Shown in pieces: positions 44,234 to 52,306 of a stretch of DNA of 64,000 bases (positions are counted from its first letter, which is position 1; every line of letters begins with the position of its first letter). The stretch spans positions 186,001 through 250,000 of the forward strand of contig NZ_CP019511.1 in the NCBI RefSeq assembly GCF_002002925.1. Direction: 5' to 3'. Under the pieces are notes generated by a model that did no database searches, was not told the DNA's origin, and was given only the letters and a program-made list of their open reading frames with translations. This stretch comes from Sphingomonas sp. LM7. GTDB lineage: Bacteria > Pseudomonadota > Alphaproteobacteria > Sphingomonadales > Sphingomonadaceae. A program made the position numbers and the translations under genes.

Positions 44234-44946
44234 GCCGCGATCGCTTCGTCGACGAAGCGTCCCTTTTCGAGGTGGAGCACGGTGTCGGCGGCACGCGCGG
44301 CGACGGGATCGTGGGTGACCATCACGATCGTCTTGCCGAGCTCGTCGGCGAGCAGCCGCAGGATCTCGAGCACCGAATCCGCGCTGGGCCGATCGAGGTC
44401 GCCGGTGGGCTCGTCGGCGAGGATCAGCTTGGGATCGGCGACCAGCGCGCGGGCAATTGCGACGCGCTGCTGCTGTCCGCCGGAAAGCTCGCGCGGGCGG
44501 TGCTTGGCGCGGTCGGCCAGACCGACGACATCGAGGGCGGTCTCGACGCGGCGGCGGCGCTCCTTCGCGCTCATCTTGTGAAGCAGCAGCGGCAGCTCGA
44601 CATTCTGCGCCGCGGTGAGCATCGGCATCAGGTTGTAGAACTGGAAGATGAAGCCAAGCGTGTTCGCCCGCCACTGCGTCAGTGTCGATTCGCTATAGCT
44701 GTCGATCCGCTCGCCATCGACGGCAAGCATCCCGCTGTTCGGACGATCGATGCCGGCGAGCATGTTGAGCAGCGTGGTCTTGCCCGATCCCGACGGACCC
44801 ATCAGCGCGACGAAGCGGCCGCGCTCGATCGACAGCGAGAGCTTATCGAAGATCGGCACTTCGGTGTTGCCGCGGCGATAGCTTTTGGAGAGATCGACGA
44901 TGTCGATGAGAGTGTCGGCGGCGGGAACGCGCTGCATGAAGTTCAC
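44230..44946 (-). CDS. ABC transporter ATP-binding protein, LolD/MacB-like
   Basis: A 238-aa nucleotide-binding subunit: Walker A GPSGSGKTTLLNMLAG, Q-loop FIFQFYNLMPMLTAAQNVEL, signature LSGGQQQRVAIARAL, Walker B LILADEPTGDLD, H-loop VTHDP. It energises the two permeases downstream and is coupled to the adaptor gene by a 4-nt overlap. Confidence 0.95.
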   Translation of the reverse strand: MNFMQRVPAADTLIDIVDLSKSYRRGNTEVPIFDKLSLSIERGRFVALMGPSGSGKTTLLNMLAGIDRPNSGMLAVDGERIDSYSESTLTQWRANTLGFIFQFYNLMPMLTAAQNVELPLLLHKMSAKERRRRVETALDVVGLADRAKHRPRELSGGQQQRVAIARALVADPKLILADEPTGDLDRPSADSVLEILRLLADELGKTIVMVTHDPVAARAADTVLHLEKGRFVDEAIAA

Positions 44947-45989
44947 GACCGGTCTCCTGTGGGAAGGAATGCCGCCTTGGCGGCCATTTGCGGGAGGATG
45001 CGCGGATCGCTGCGCACGAACGCGATGTTGACGCGTACCGTGGCGCGGTTGCGGTCCGCCGAGGGGACGATCGCGGCGACCGCGGCCTCGAACCGCTCGC
45101 CGGGAAGCGCATCGAAGGTCAGTACCACGCGCTGGCCCGAGCGAATGCCGCTGATATAGGCTTCGTTGACGTCCGCCTCGACCTGCAGGCTGGCCATATC
45201 CACCAGGGTGACCACGCCGGTGCGGGTGAAGCCGCCGCCCGCGGAGATCGGCGAGACGAGTTCGCCGACTTCGGCATTCTTCTCGATCACCACGCCGGAG
45301 AACGGCGCGCGGATCGCATAGCGATCGAGCATGACATGCGCGGCGCGTACCGATGCCGCCGCGCCGCTGAGCGCGGCCTCGGCAGCGGCGATGCGCGCGC
45401 CCAGCATGCCGCTTTCGGCCTGACTTTCCTCCAGCGCCGCCATGGTGGTGAAGCCGCGCTGGCTGAGCGCCTGTCGGCGGGCGAGCGTGGCGACGGCCTG
45501 GCGATGCTGGTGACGCAGCGCGGCGACGGTCTGGCGGGCCTCGGCCTGGGCGGCGATCGCGCGGTCGAGTCCGGCGCGCGCGTCCGAATTATCGACGCGG
45601 GCGATGATCTGGCCGGCCTGGACGTGGTCGCCCTCCGCGACGAGGACCTGGCGCAGCTGCCCGGTGACCTGTGACCCCACGGTGCCGCCGCGCTGAGGCA
45701 CGACGAAGCCGGCGGCGACCAAGCTCGCCACCGGCGCATCGGCGGAGGGTTGCGCCGGTCGAGCGGGCGGGGCGGCGACCGGTGCCGCCGTGCCCGTGGC
45801 ACCGCCCAGCAGCGCTGCCGTCGCAACGCTGCCAAGCGCGAGGCTGGCCATGCCGGTGAGGAGCAATGGGAGCATGGAACGGCGGCCATTGCGCTCGGCG
45901 CGAAGGACGGGCGCCGGCTTGGGCACGGACCGCATCGGCTCGCGGTCGAGCTTGAGCTCGCGCAGGCGATCGGCGACGGTGGCGGTCAT
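44943..45989 (-). CDS. HlyD/MacA-family periplasmic adaptor
   Basis: A 348-aa membrane fusion protein. A cytoplasmic N-terminus of about 40 residues precedes TM 42-65. The split biotinyl-lipoyl domain shows GGTVGSQVTGQLRQVLVAEG and YAIRAPFSGVVIEKNAEVGE, with an alpha-hairpin (about 125-205) between and a beta-barrel domain after. It links an inner-membrane pump with an outer-membrane channel; no TolC-like gene is in the cluster. It overlaps its neighbours on both sides by 4 nt. Confidence 0.9.
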   Translation of the reverse strand: MTATVADRLRELKLDREPMRSVPKPAPVLRAERNGRRSMLPLLLTGMASLALGSVATAALLGGATGTAAPVAAPPARPAQPSADAPVASLVAAGFVVPQRGGTVGSQVTGQLRQVLVAEGDHVQAGQIIARVDNSDARAGLDRAIAAQAEARQTVAALRHQHRQAVATLARRQALSQRGFTTMAALEESQAESGMLGARIAAAEAALSGAAASVRAAHVMLDRYAIRAPFSGVVIEKNAEVGELVSPISAGGGFTRTGVVTLVDMASLQVEADVNEAYISGIRSGQRVVLTFDALPGERFEAAVAAIVPSADRNRATVRVNIAFVRSDPRILPQMAAKAAFLPTGDRS

Positions 45990-46477
45990 TGGTCTGCCTC
46001 CGTCTTGCGCTCGCAGCGCGCCCGCGCGGCGGCCCACACCAGGCCCGCGCCCGCGCCCAACAACAGATGCGGTGCGGTGGCGACAGCGCCCGCGTTCCAC
46101 AGCAGGCTGCCGCTGGTTGCGGCGAAATAGTCGAACGGCGCGGCGCACAGCACCGCGACCGCGGCGACGAGGCCGGCTACCATCCCGGTGGGAGCGCGCC
46201 CGCCGGGCAGTGACAGCCGCGGCAGGACATAGAGGAGCAGCAGGAACAGCGCGCCGAAAGCGATCTTGGCGTAGGGCGGCACCTTATCCGCCACCGTGAA
46301 CACCGCCATGGGGATGCCGCGGACTTCGGTCTCGGCGCCGGTCTGCAGCCACCGCACCGCCGCAGACACATAGGTGAACGACGCCCAGCCGATCATCCAC
46401 CCGATCAGCGTGCATTTGTGCGTCGCCAGGCCCGAGAGCGTCGCTCCCCGGGCCGGACGCGTGAAAGGCGCGGTCAT
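45986..46477 (-). CDS. Four-TM hypothetical membrane protein
   Basis: A 163-aa integral membrane protein with TM segments at about residues 22-44, 70-92, 97-120 and 128-150 (for example KIAFGALFLLLLYVLPRLSL). Family unknown. It lies between the ABC exporter and adaptor with 4-nt overlaps on both sides, so it is made with the export machinery. A role as an immunity or transporter accessory subunit is an inference. Confidence 0.75.
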   Translation of the reverse strand: MTAPFTRPARGATLSGLATHKCTLIGWMIGWASFTYVSAAVRWLQTGAETEVRGIPMAVFTVADKVPPYAKIAFGALFLLLLYVLPRLSLPGGRAPTGMVAGLVAAVAVLCAAPFDYFAATSGSLLWNAGAVATAPHLLLGAGAGLVWAAARARCERKTEADQ

Positions 46478-48267
46478 GCGGACTTCTCCTGAATGAACTG
46501 GCGGTGGACGAGGCGGCGATAGAAGCCGGCGCCGGACAACAGGGCCTCGGGGGCGCCGCGCTCGACGATTTCCCCTCCGTCGAGCGCGACGATCTGGTCC
46601 ATGGCCTCGAGCCCGGCCATGCGATGGGTGACGAGGATGCAGGTGCGGCCGCGCATCAGCGCTTCGAGGCCCTGCAGGACGAGATGGGCGTTCTCCTCAT
46701 CGAGGCTCGACGTGGCCTCGTCGAGGAGCAGGATCTCGGGATCGCGCAGGAACATCCGCGCAATGGCGAGCCGCTGGCGCTCGCCGCCCGACAGCCGCGC
46801 GCCGCGCTCGCCGACCTGGGTGTCGAGGCCGAGCGGCAGTGCCGCGACGAACCCGTCCGACCGCGACAGCGCGAGTGCGCTGGCGATCGCCTCTTCGCCG
46901 ACGGGGCGGTCGATCCCGTAGAGCAGATTGTCGCGGACGCTGCCCGAGAGCATCGCCGAAGTCTGCGCGACATAGCCGATCCGGCCGCGCCATTCGCGCA
47001 ACGGGATCGCGGTGATGTTGTCGTCGCCGTGGCGGATGCTGCCCTGGTCGGGGGCATAGAAGCGCTCGACCAGTGCGAGCATCGTCGACTTGCCCGAGCC
47101 GCTGGGGCCGATGATCGCCGTGCGGCTGCCCGGCGCGAAGACAAGCGTGTCGAGCGACAGCGCGACGCGATCGCCATAGCTGAACCGGACACCGTCGAAG
47201 GTCAGCGCCTTGGGCGTGCGGCTGGCGGTGCGCGGCGCGGGCGGCGCCGACCATTCGGGGGCGAGGCGCAGCACTTCGGCGAGCCGCGTCGAGGCGCCGC
47301 GCGCGACCGAGAGCTGCGAGAAGAAGCTCGTCAGCTGGGCGAGGGGGCCGACTACGGTGAAGATGTAGAGCAGGAAGGCGGTGAGCGTGCCCGAAGAGAG
47401 CGTTCCCGCGGCGACGCGCATCCCGCCATAAGCGAGAATCGTGACCAGCGAGATCGTCACTGCCAGCGTCATCACCGGGCTGAGCGCAGCTTCGATTCGG
47501 GCGGAGCGGCAGCCGAGCGCGAACAGCGCGGAAATGCCGGTATCGGCCCGGCGGCGCTCGCGCTCCTCGGCGCCGAAGGTCTTGACCATCCGCATTTCGG
47601 CGAAGATCTGGGTGAGGCGGCCGCTGAGCTTGGCGGTCTCGTCCTGGGTGCGATACGCTACCGCCGCCATCGTCAGCATCACCGGAAGCATCGCGAGGAA
47701 CGCCGCGCCGATCACCCCGAACAGGATGCCGGCGAGCGCCCCGTCCATCGAGAACAGCACCACCGCGGCGCCGGTCAGCAACAGCACGGCCGATCCGGCG
47801 TTGAGGCTTTCGCGCGAGATGAGCTGTGCGACGGCCTTCGTGTCGTTGATGACGCGGCTGGTCACTTCACCGCTCGCCAGGCCGTCGAGATAGGTGACGG
47901 GGGCCGCCACCAACCGCTCGATCGCCGCGCTGCGCAGCCGCGCGCCGAGCGCGAGGCCCGAACGGCTGGTGAGATAGCGCGCCACCGCCGCGGCGACCGC
48001 GGCGGCGAGGAGGACGAGGACCAATTGCACGACCACCGGCTGGCCGAACACACCGCCGGAAACCGACACTGCGCCCGACCCGTCGACGATCGTACGGGTG
48101 AGCAGCGGAAAGCCGAGCGTGCCGCCCACCTCCACCAGGGTCAGCAGTGCCGCGAAGCACAGAGCCGCGCGATCGATGCGGACATGGCCCAATACCGAGA
48201 ACAGGTCGGCATAGGACGCAGGCCCCTTTTTGGGGCCTGCGGTGTCGGTGGGCGCCGCGCGGGTCAC
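46474..48267 (-). CDS. ABC exporter, fused permease and ATPase
   Basis: A 597-aa type I exporter half-transporter. Residues 20-330 form a six-TM domain and 355-590 the nucleotide-binding domain: Walker A GPSGSGKSTMLALVERFYAP near 390, signature LSGGERQRLAIARMF near 494, Walker B ILLLDEATSSLD near 514, and VTHRMAGLEAM. No N-terminal C39 peptidase domain is present, so any leader removal needs another protease. The GTG at 48267 overlaps the preceding stop (GTGA). It probably exports the cluster peptides. Confidence 0.92.
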   Translation of the reverse strand: MTRAAPTDTAGPKKGPASYADLFSVLGHVRIDRAALCFAALLTLVEVGGTLGFPLLTRTIVDGSGAVSVSGGVFGQPVVVQLVLVLLAAAVAAAVARYLTSRSGLALGARLRSAAIERLVAAPVTYLDGLASGEVTSRVINDTKAVAQLISRESLNAGSAVLLLTGAAVVLFSMDGALAGILFGVIGAAFLAMLPVMLTMAAVAYRTQDETAKLSGRLTQIFAEMRMVKTFGAEERERRRADTGISALFALGCRSARIEAALSPVMTLAVTISLVTILAYGGMRVAAGTLSSGTLTAFLLYIFTVVGPLAQLTSFFSQLSVARGASTRLAEVLRLAPEWSAPPAPRTASRTPKALTFDGVRFSYGDRVALSLDTLVFAPGSRTAIIGPSGSGKSTMLALVERFYAPDQGSIRHGDDNITAIPLREWRGRIGYVAQTSAMLSGSVRDNLLYGIDRPVGEEAIASALALSRSDGFVAALPLGLDTQVGERGARLSGGERQRLAIARMFLRDPEILLLDEATSSLDEENAHLVLQGLEALMRGRTCILVTHRMAGLEAMDQIVALDGGEIVERGAPEALLSGAGFYRRLVHRQFIQEKSA

Positions 48268-49181
48268 GCGCGCAGGCTCTCTAGGCGAGTGAGCTTGTGC
48301 TGTGCCCAGCCTGCAACCAGCGCGCTGTCGCTTCGGGCACCCTGCTGGAACACTTCCATCGTGGTCTCGAGGTCCGGCTGCTTCGCGGCCATTGCCTTGA
48401 GCGCGGCGAAGCGCACCCGTTCCGAGAGATGCGACCGTGCCGTTTCGATGAGATAGTCCTGGGCGTTCTCGCCGCCCACCTGGGCGACCATCGGCATCAG
48501 CGAACACATCGACATGCGATTGATCATGTTGCCGACGAAGTTGCGCTCGACGTCGAAGCCGTACTGATCGACCACGCTGCCGCGCACGGTTAGCTCCATG
48601 ATGTTGAGGCTGATCGACATGCTCTCTGGCGGCAGCTGATCGTGGATGTCGTAGCAGGCGCGGTAGAGCATCACCTTGCCCTCGTTGAGCGAGCTCTTCT
48701 CGACGAATTTGAGATCCACCGGCTCGCCGGGATAGCCGGCGGTTTCCTCGTAATCATAGGTGTAATAGTTGCTGCTGTAGCCCGGGCCGAAATGACCGAC
48801 GGTCAGGAAGTTGAACGAATGGTCATGCGGGTGATGGTAAAAGAACTGCTCGGGCCCGCTGGCGCGCAACAGGTGGTCGTTTGACGACGGCCAGAAATTG
48901 GCGCGCAGGAAGAAGGTCTGCTGACGCTTGGTCGGCGCGTAGAGCATGATGACCTGTGGCCCGTAGTTGTTCGAGCCGTTGCCGATGCCGGTACGCTTCT
49001 TGAGTTCGTCGAGCGCCATGTCGCCGAGGAAGGTACGGTTGTTGCTCAGCCGCTTGAGCATCGGCGCCGCGGCGATCATCTGATCGTGATCCGAAGTGTC
49101 GATATTCTCGTCGTGCAGATATTCGATGATTTCGCCGAGCTCGATCGCGTCGGTCTGCGGAGAGTCGATGACTAGGGGCAT
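48264..49181 (-). CDS. Putative peptide-modifying protein P1 with PHDH motif (family uncharacterised)
   Basis: A 305-aa soluble protein, paralogous to that at 51380-52306. Shared blocks include YGPQV, FFLRANFWPSSNDHLL, GPEQFFYHHPHDHSFNFLT, GPGYSSNYYTYDYEE and YRACYDIHDQLPP...SISLNIME. His119 and His121 plus a later His (about 178) recall the metal site of cupin-like oxygenases, but I recognise no family. The C-terminal 80 residues look HEAT-like (RVRFAALKAMAA). The ATG at 49179-49181 has the SD AGGAGA. It is coupled to the exporter gene by a 4-nt overlap. Confidence 0.75.
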   Translation of the reverse strand: MPLVIDSPQTDAIELGEIIEYLHDENIDTSDHDQMIAAAPMLKRLSNNRTFLGDMALDELKKRTGIGNGSNNYGPQVIMLYAPTKRQQTFFLRANFWPSSNDHLLRASGPEQFFYHHPHDHSFNFLTVGHFGPGYSSNYYTYDYEETAGYPGEPVDLKFVEKSSLNEGKVMLYRACYDIHDQLPPESMSISLNIMELTVRGSVVDQYGFDVERNFVGNMINRMSMCSLMPMVAQVGGENAQDYLIETARSHLSERVRFAALKAMAAKQPDLETTMEVFQQGARSDSALVAGWAQHKLTRLESLRA

Positions 49182-49209
49182 GGTGGCGTCTCCTATCGGT
49201 GGGTGAGCG

Positions 49210-50190
49210 TCATTCGGCCGCGATGGCCGGCATTTCGTCGCTGAGCATTTCGATCGTGCGCTGCGCGGCGCGGCGCACCGCCGCCTGCGGATCCTGGTCA
49301 CGCATGCGCTCGAGATGCGGCCATGCGCGTTCGAGGTTGAGCCCGAGATATTCCCGCATCGTGTGCCAGCGGACATAGTGTGAGGGATGTTCGAGCAGCC
49401 GTTCGAGCTGGTCGCAGCTGTCCTGCCGGCCGAACAGGCGCATCGCGGTGGCGAGCATCTGCAGGCGCGTCGGCTCCTGCGCGGGCGAGCTGGCGCCGAC
49501 CATGCGGCGCGTATCGAAGTCGAACTCGAGCGCCATCGGCATGCCGCCGCGGTACATCTGGATCTGCAGCACCAGCGCATGCGATCCGGCCTTCGCGGCA
49601 TATTCGAAGGATTCGTTCGCCTTGAAGTGGAGCGCGTCGCCGGCCTTGCAGTCGAACCGCTCCCCTTCCTCGAAGCGCAGGTCGAGCGTGTGGAGGTCGT
49701 CGTCGTCGCCGAAGGTCGGGATTTTCCACGATTGCAGCGGAAATTCGTGCGAGCGGAAGAATTTGAGATAGGTCTCCTGGCCGCCGAAGGTCAGCGTGCG
49801 CCGCTCGCCATAACGCTGCTTGGCGAGATCGATCTCGAAGCCGTCGAGCGCCAGCAGCATCGCCGTGAACTGATCGGTGGAGGCGAGCACCATGCCGCCG
49901 AAGAACTCGCCGCCGATCGGCTGGAACGACGAGCCGTAAAAAGGATTGCGGTCGGCGCAGCGCTGCTCTTCGGCAACGATCGCCTGGATGCGGTCCTCGG
50001 TGAAGAAGACGTCGCACAGGCGAAATACTTCCGCCGGCGTCATGTCTTCGTTTGCTGCCAGGACTCGCTTGAGATCGCCGAAGCCGAGATCGTCATTGTA
50101 ATAGCTGACGCTGCGCTTGTTGTCTTCCAGCAGGCCGGGACGGAACTCGGGAGCCGTCACTACCGCCATGATGTCCTTGAGATTCTTCAT
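49210..50190 (-). CDS. Putative peptide-cluster protein P2, HEAT-like C-terminus
   Basis: A 326-aa soluble protein without a recognised domain at the N-terminus (MKNLKDIMAVVTAPEFRPGL, PIGGEFFGGMVLASTDQFTA). A middle part (FDCKAGDALHFKANESFEYA, ALVLQIQMYRGGMPMALEFD) looks like a beta-rich, cupin-type barrel. The C-terminus has HEAT-like repeats (HPSHYVRWHTMREYLGLNLE, QDPQAAVRRAAQRTIEMLSD). It is related in layout to P4 (52294-53271) and lies between peptide A and P1, so it may act on the peptides. Confidence 0.7.
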   Translation of the reverse strand: MKNLKDIMAVVTAPEFRPGLLEDNKRSVSYYNDDLGFGDLKRVLAANEDMTPAEVFRLCDVFFTEDRIQAIVAEEQRCADRNPFYGSSFQPIGGEFFGGMVLASTDQFTAMLLALDGFEIDLAKQRYGERRTLTFGGQETYLKFFRSHEFPLQSWKIPTFGDDDDLHTLDLRFEEGERFDCKAGDALHFKANESFEYAAKAGSHALVLQIQMYRGGMPMALEFDFDTRRMVGASSPAQEPTRLQMLATAMRLFGRQDSCDQLERLLEHPSHYVRWHTMREYLGLNLERAWPHLERMRDQDPQAAVRRAAQRTIEMLSDEMPAIAAE

Positions 50191-50257
50191 GTCATCTTCC
50201 TCATGTCGATCGAGGTCCCGAAGGTTCGCCCCGTCCAGAGTGGAAAGGCGGTCCTGC

Positions 50258-50389
50258 TCAGTAGAAGACCGCGAGGATCAGCCCGATCGGCACCACCATC
50301 AGGCCCGTGACGACCGGCTTGCACTTGAGCGAGCCGGGCGCACCGACTTCGAGCTCGAGTGCCGGCAGGGTTTCGACGTTCACGGTCAT
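50258..50389 (-). CDS. Small peptide A, 43 aa, candidate precursor
   Basis: MTVNVETLPALELEVGAPGS is followed by a short Cys-containing, Lys-rich segment (LKCKPVV) and a hydrophobic tail (GLMVVPIGLILAVFY). It shares LPAL(D/E)LEVGAPGS with peptide B. The ATG at 50387-50389 is placed 7 nt behind AAAGGA; an ATG two codons upstream is too close to the SD. It is shorter than usual gene-calling limits. Possible roles are exported bacteriocin-like or modified peptide; no activity is known. Confidence 0.75.
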   Translation of the reverse strand: MTVNVETLPALELEVGAPGSLKCKPVVTGLMVVPIGLILAVFY

Positions 50390-50423
50390 GGTCATTTCCT
50401 TTCTTGTCCGATCGGCAGAGTGT

Positions 50424-50454
50424 TTGCGGGCGCGGCAATCCGCCGCGCCCGCAA
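50424..50454 (-). terminator. Strong hairpin directly behind peptide B
   Basis: A perfect 13-bp stem (TTGCGGGCGCGGC and complement) with a 5-nt loop begins 4 nt past the peptide B stop. No T-run follows, so it may be an attenuator or a 3' stabiliser rather than a full terminator. Confidence 0.75.
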
Positions 50455-50458
50455 GCGG

Positions 50459-50611
50459 TTATTCGGCGCTGATTGCGTCGTTGGTGACCGCGATCACGAC
50501 GCCGATGATGATGCCGGCGATGACCTGGCCAGCGACGACCGGGGTGTGACGGGCCGAGCCGGGAGCGCCGACTTCGAGGTCCAGGGCGGGCAGATTGTTG
50601 GTGTTGATCAT
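50459..50611 (-). CDS. Small peptide B, 50 aa, candidate precursor
   Basis: MINTNNLPALDLEVGAPGS, then ARHTPVVAGQVIAGIIIGVV and a polar end (NDAISAE). The N-terminal half is acidic and leader-like; residues 27-42 are hydrophobic. The SD AAAGGGGAAA is good. It is most similar to peptide A and is followed by a strong hairpin. Confidence 0.8.
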   Translation of the reverse strand: MINTNNLPALDLEVGAPGSARHTPVVAGQVIAGIIIGVVIAVTNDAISAE

Positions 50612-50634
50612 GGAATTTCCCCTTTGAGAGTATG

Positions 50635-50787
50635 TTAGAGCTGGTCGACGTCGGCGAAGAAGATCGCGCCGATAATCGAAGCAATGCCTGCGGTGAGGCT
50701 GCAAATAACGGCTTCTCCGCGCTGTTCAACGAGCATGCCGACTTCGAAGTCGAGGGAGGGCAAGTTATGTACCTGATGGTTGCTCAT
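50635..50787 (-). CDS. Small peptide C, 50 aa, candidate precursor
   Basis: MSNHQVHNLPSLDFEVGMLV is followed by EQRGEAVICSLTAGIASIIG and AIFFADVDQL. It keeps the LPxL(D/E)xEVG motif of peptides A and B but has a different core with one Cys and a GIASIIGAIFF segment. The SD is GGAG. It is the first peptide after the putative operator and lies 23 nt upstream of peptide B. Confidence 0.8.
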   Translation of the reverse strand: MSNHQVHNLPSLDFEVGMLVEQRGEAVICSLTAGIASIIGAIFFADVDQL

Positions 50788-50831
50788 GTTAAGTCTCCAG
50801 TTGTTGAGCCTAAGCTCGTTTGCCTGTCGAT

Positions 50832-50851
50832 TTGTCAGCTCTTTCTGACAA
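50832..50851. promoter_or_regulatory. 20-bp inverted repeat TTGTCAG-N6-CTGACAA, candidate operator
   Basis: Perfect 7-bp arms lie between the regulator gene and peptide C, 45 nt upstream of the peptide C start. Position and symmetry fit a MarR-type binding site. Binding is inferred. Confidence 0.6.
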
Positions 50852-50872
50852 CTGGATGTTGCGACCATTCAA

Positions 50873-51367
50873 CTATACAGTCAATGCGCTGAGGTTGTTG
50901 TTGCGCTCAACTTGAGACCAGTTCCGCGATGCGCCGGGAAGGCGTGCGAGCGTGCGGGCCACTTCGAGGAAATAATGCTCCAGCGCGGCGCGCGATTCGG
51001 GGCTGAGCTCGACCCAGGTGCGGCGTCCGTCGCAGCTGTCGGGCTCGCTGCTGAGCGTGCCTGCCTCGATCAGCGTGCCGACCCAGCGGACGCCGGTGCT
51101 GCGTGGTACGCCGGCGGCCAGCGCAAGGTCCGAGATCGAGACGCGGACGCCCTTGCGCTCGGACAGATACAGGTCGAGCAGCATGTCCCACACCGGGTCC
51201 GCCATCTGGAAATCGGCCAGCAGGCGGCGGCGCAGGCTGCGCGAGCGGGCGATGTCCGACGCGACGCGGCGGCACCATTCGGAATCGGACGGCGGCGCCT
51301 CCGCAGTGTCCCAGGTGCCCGTCGCCTGAAGCGGGGCGTTGGTGGGCAGGGTGATATGCACGAGCAT
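50873..51367 (-). CDS. MarR-like winged-helix transcriptional regulator
   Basis: A 164-aa protein. Residues 55-150 form a MarR-type wHTH: MLLDLYLSERKGVRVSISDL, ALAAGVPRSTGVRWVGTLIE, then a wing (CDGRRTWVELSPESRAAL). The first 50 residues are not conserved with classic MarR. The SD GAGGAGG is near perfect. It lies 12 nt behind P3 and just before the palindromic site and peptide C, so it is the likely local regulator. Confidence 0.85.
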   Translation of the reverse strand: MLVHITLPTNAPLQATGTWDTAEAPPSDSEWCRRVASDIARSRSLRRRLLADFQMADPVWDMLLDLYLSERKGVRVSISDLALAAGVPRSTGVRWVGTLIEAGTLSSEPDSCDGRRTWVELSPESRAALEHYFLEVARTLARLPGASRNWSQVERNNNLSALTV

Positions 51368-51379
51368 CGCAGCACCTCC

Positions 51380-52306
51380 TCAGTGAACAGATCTCTGGAT
51401 CCAGGGACGCCCGGTCTCGACCGCCGCGCATTGGCGTGCGGCCATCCGGGCAATGAACGGATTGGCGTCGCGCGATCCGCGCTCGAACACCGCGAGCCGG
51501 TCTTCCAGGCTGGCCTGGGACGAGGCGAGCGCCGTGATCGCGCTGAACTGGATCCGGTCGCTCGGGTGGTGCGCCGCATAGGACTGGACCAGATCGCGGC
51601 CATCGCCGCCGCCCAGTTGCGCGCACAGCGCCAGCAGCGGCTCGATCGCGCTGCGAGTGAGATGCGCCGCGACGGTCTTGCCCGTCGCATCGAAGCGATA
51701 TTGGTCGCGGAAGCTCAGATGCGGCGCGCGCTCCATGATGTTGAGCGATACGGAGAGTTCGTCGGCGGGCAGCTGCGCATGCACATCGCGGTGTGCGCGG
51801 TAGAGCATGATCTTGCCCTGCTCGAGCCGCGACCGCTCGACGAACTGCAAGTCGACTTCGTCGCCGATCGCGCCGGCGAAGCTGTCATACTCATATTCGT
51901 AATAGTCGCTCCAATAGCCCGGGCCCATGTAGCCGGCGGTCAGGAACGAGAAATTATGGTCGTGCGGCACGTGATAGAAGAACGCCTCGGGGCCATTCTC
52001 CTGGAGCAGCCGATCATCCTCGGACGGCCAGAAATTGGCGCGGATGAAGAAGTCGCGCGACTGGTGGAGGATCACCACCTGCGGGCCGTAGACATTCTGC
52101 GCGCTCTGATCGCGGCAGCGCTGCTTGAGCTCGGCGACGATCAGGTCGGCGAGGAAGTCGCGATTGTTGGCAAGCGCCTTGAGGCCGTCGCCGAACGACG
52201 CGAAACAATCCTCGTCGCGCGCGTCGAACCGGCCGGTCTCGAGCGCTTCGACCAGTTCGCCGAGCTCGGCGCGATGCTGCGTGGCGGTTTCGATTATGCG
52301 TGGCAT
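51380..52306 (-). CDS. Putative peptide-modifying protein P3 with PHDH motif
   Basis: A 308-aa paralogue of P1. It keeps LANNRDFLADLI, YGPQVVILHQSRDFFIRANF, GPEAFFYHVPHDHNFSFLTA, GPGYWSDYYEYEYD and YRAHRDVHAQLPADELSVSL. The conserved His-X-His with a later His in an HAQLP/HDQLP context supports a metal site. The C-terminus has HEAT-like helices (PSDRIQFSAITALASSQASL). Its start overlaps the P4 stop by 13 nt. Confidence 0.75.
   Translation of the reverse strand: MPRIIETATQHRAELGELVEALETGRFDARDEDCFASFGDGLKALANNRDFLADLIVAELKQRCRDQSAQNVYGPQVVILHQSRDFFIRANFWPSEDDRLLQENGPEAFFYHVPHDHNFSFLTAGYMGPGYWSDYYEYEYDSFAGAIGDEVDLQFVERSRLEQGKIMLYRAHRDVHAQLPADELSVSLNIMERAPHLSFRDQYRFDATGKTVAAHLTRSAIEPLLALCAQLGGGDGRDLVQSYAAHHPSDRIQFSAITALASSQASLEDRLAVFERGSRDANPFIARMAARQCAAVETGRPWIQRSVH

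Noticed and set aside
46504..48456. Long plus-strand open frame opposite the ABC exporter (about 650 codons)
   Set aside because: Arg/Glu/His-rich composition with no motifs; the minus frame carries complete ABC motifs and coupled overlaps.
50258..50787. Peptides A-C as classic double-glycine (C39-processed) bacteriocins
   Set aside because: No GG at the expected site in all three, the leader does not fit the LSxxELxxIxGG pattern, and the exporter lacks a C39 domain.
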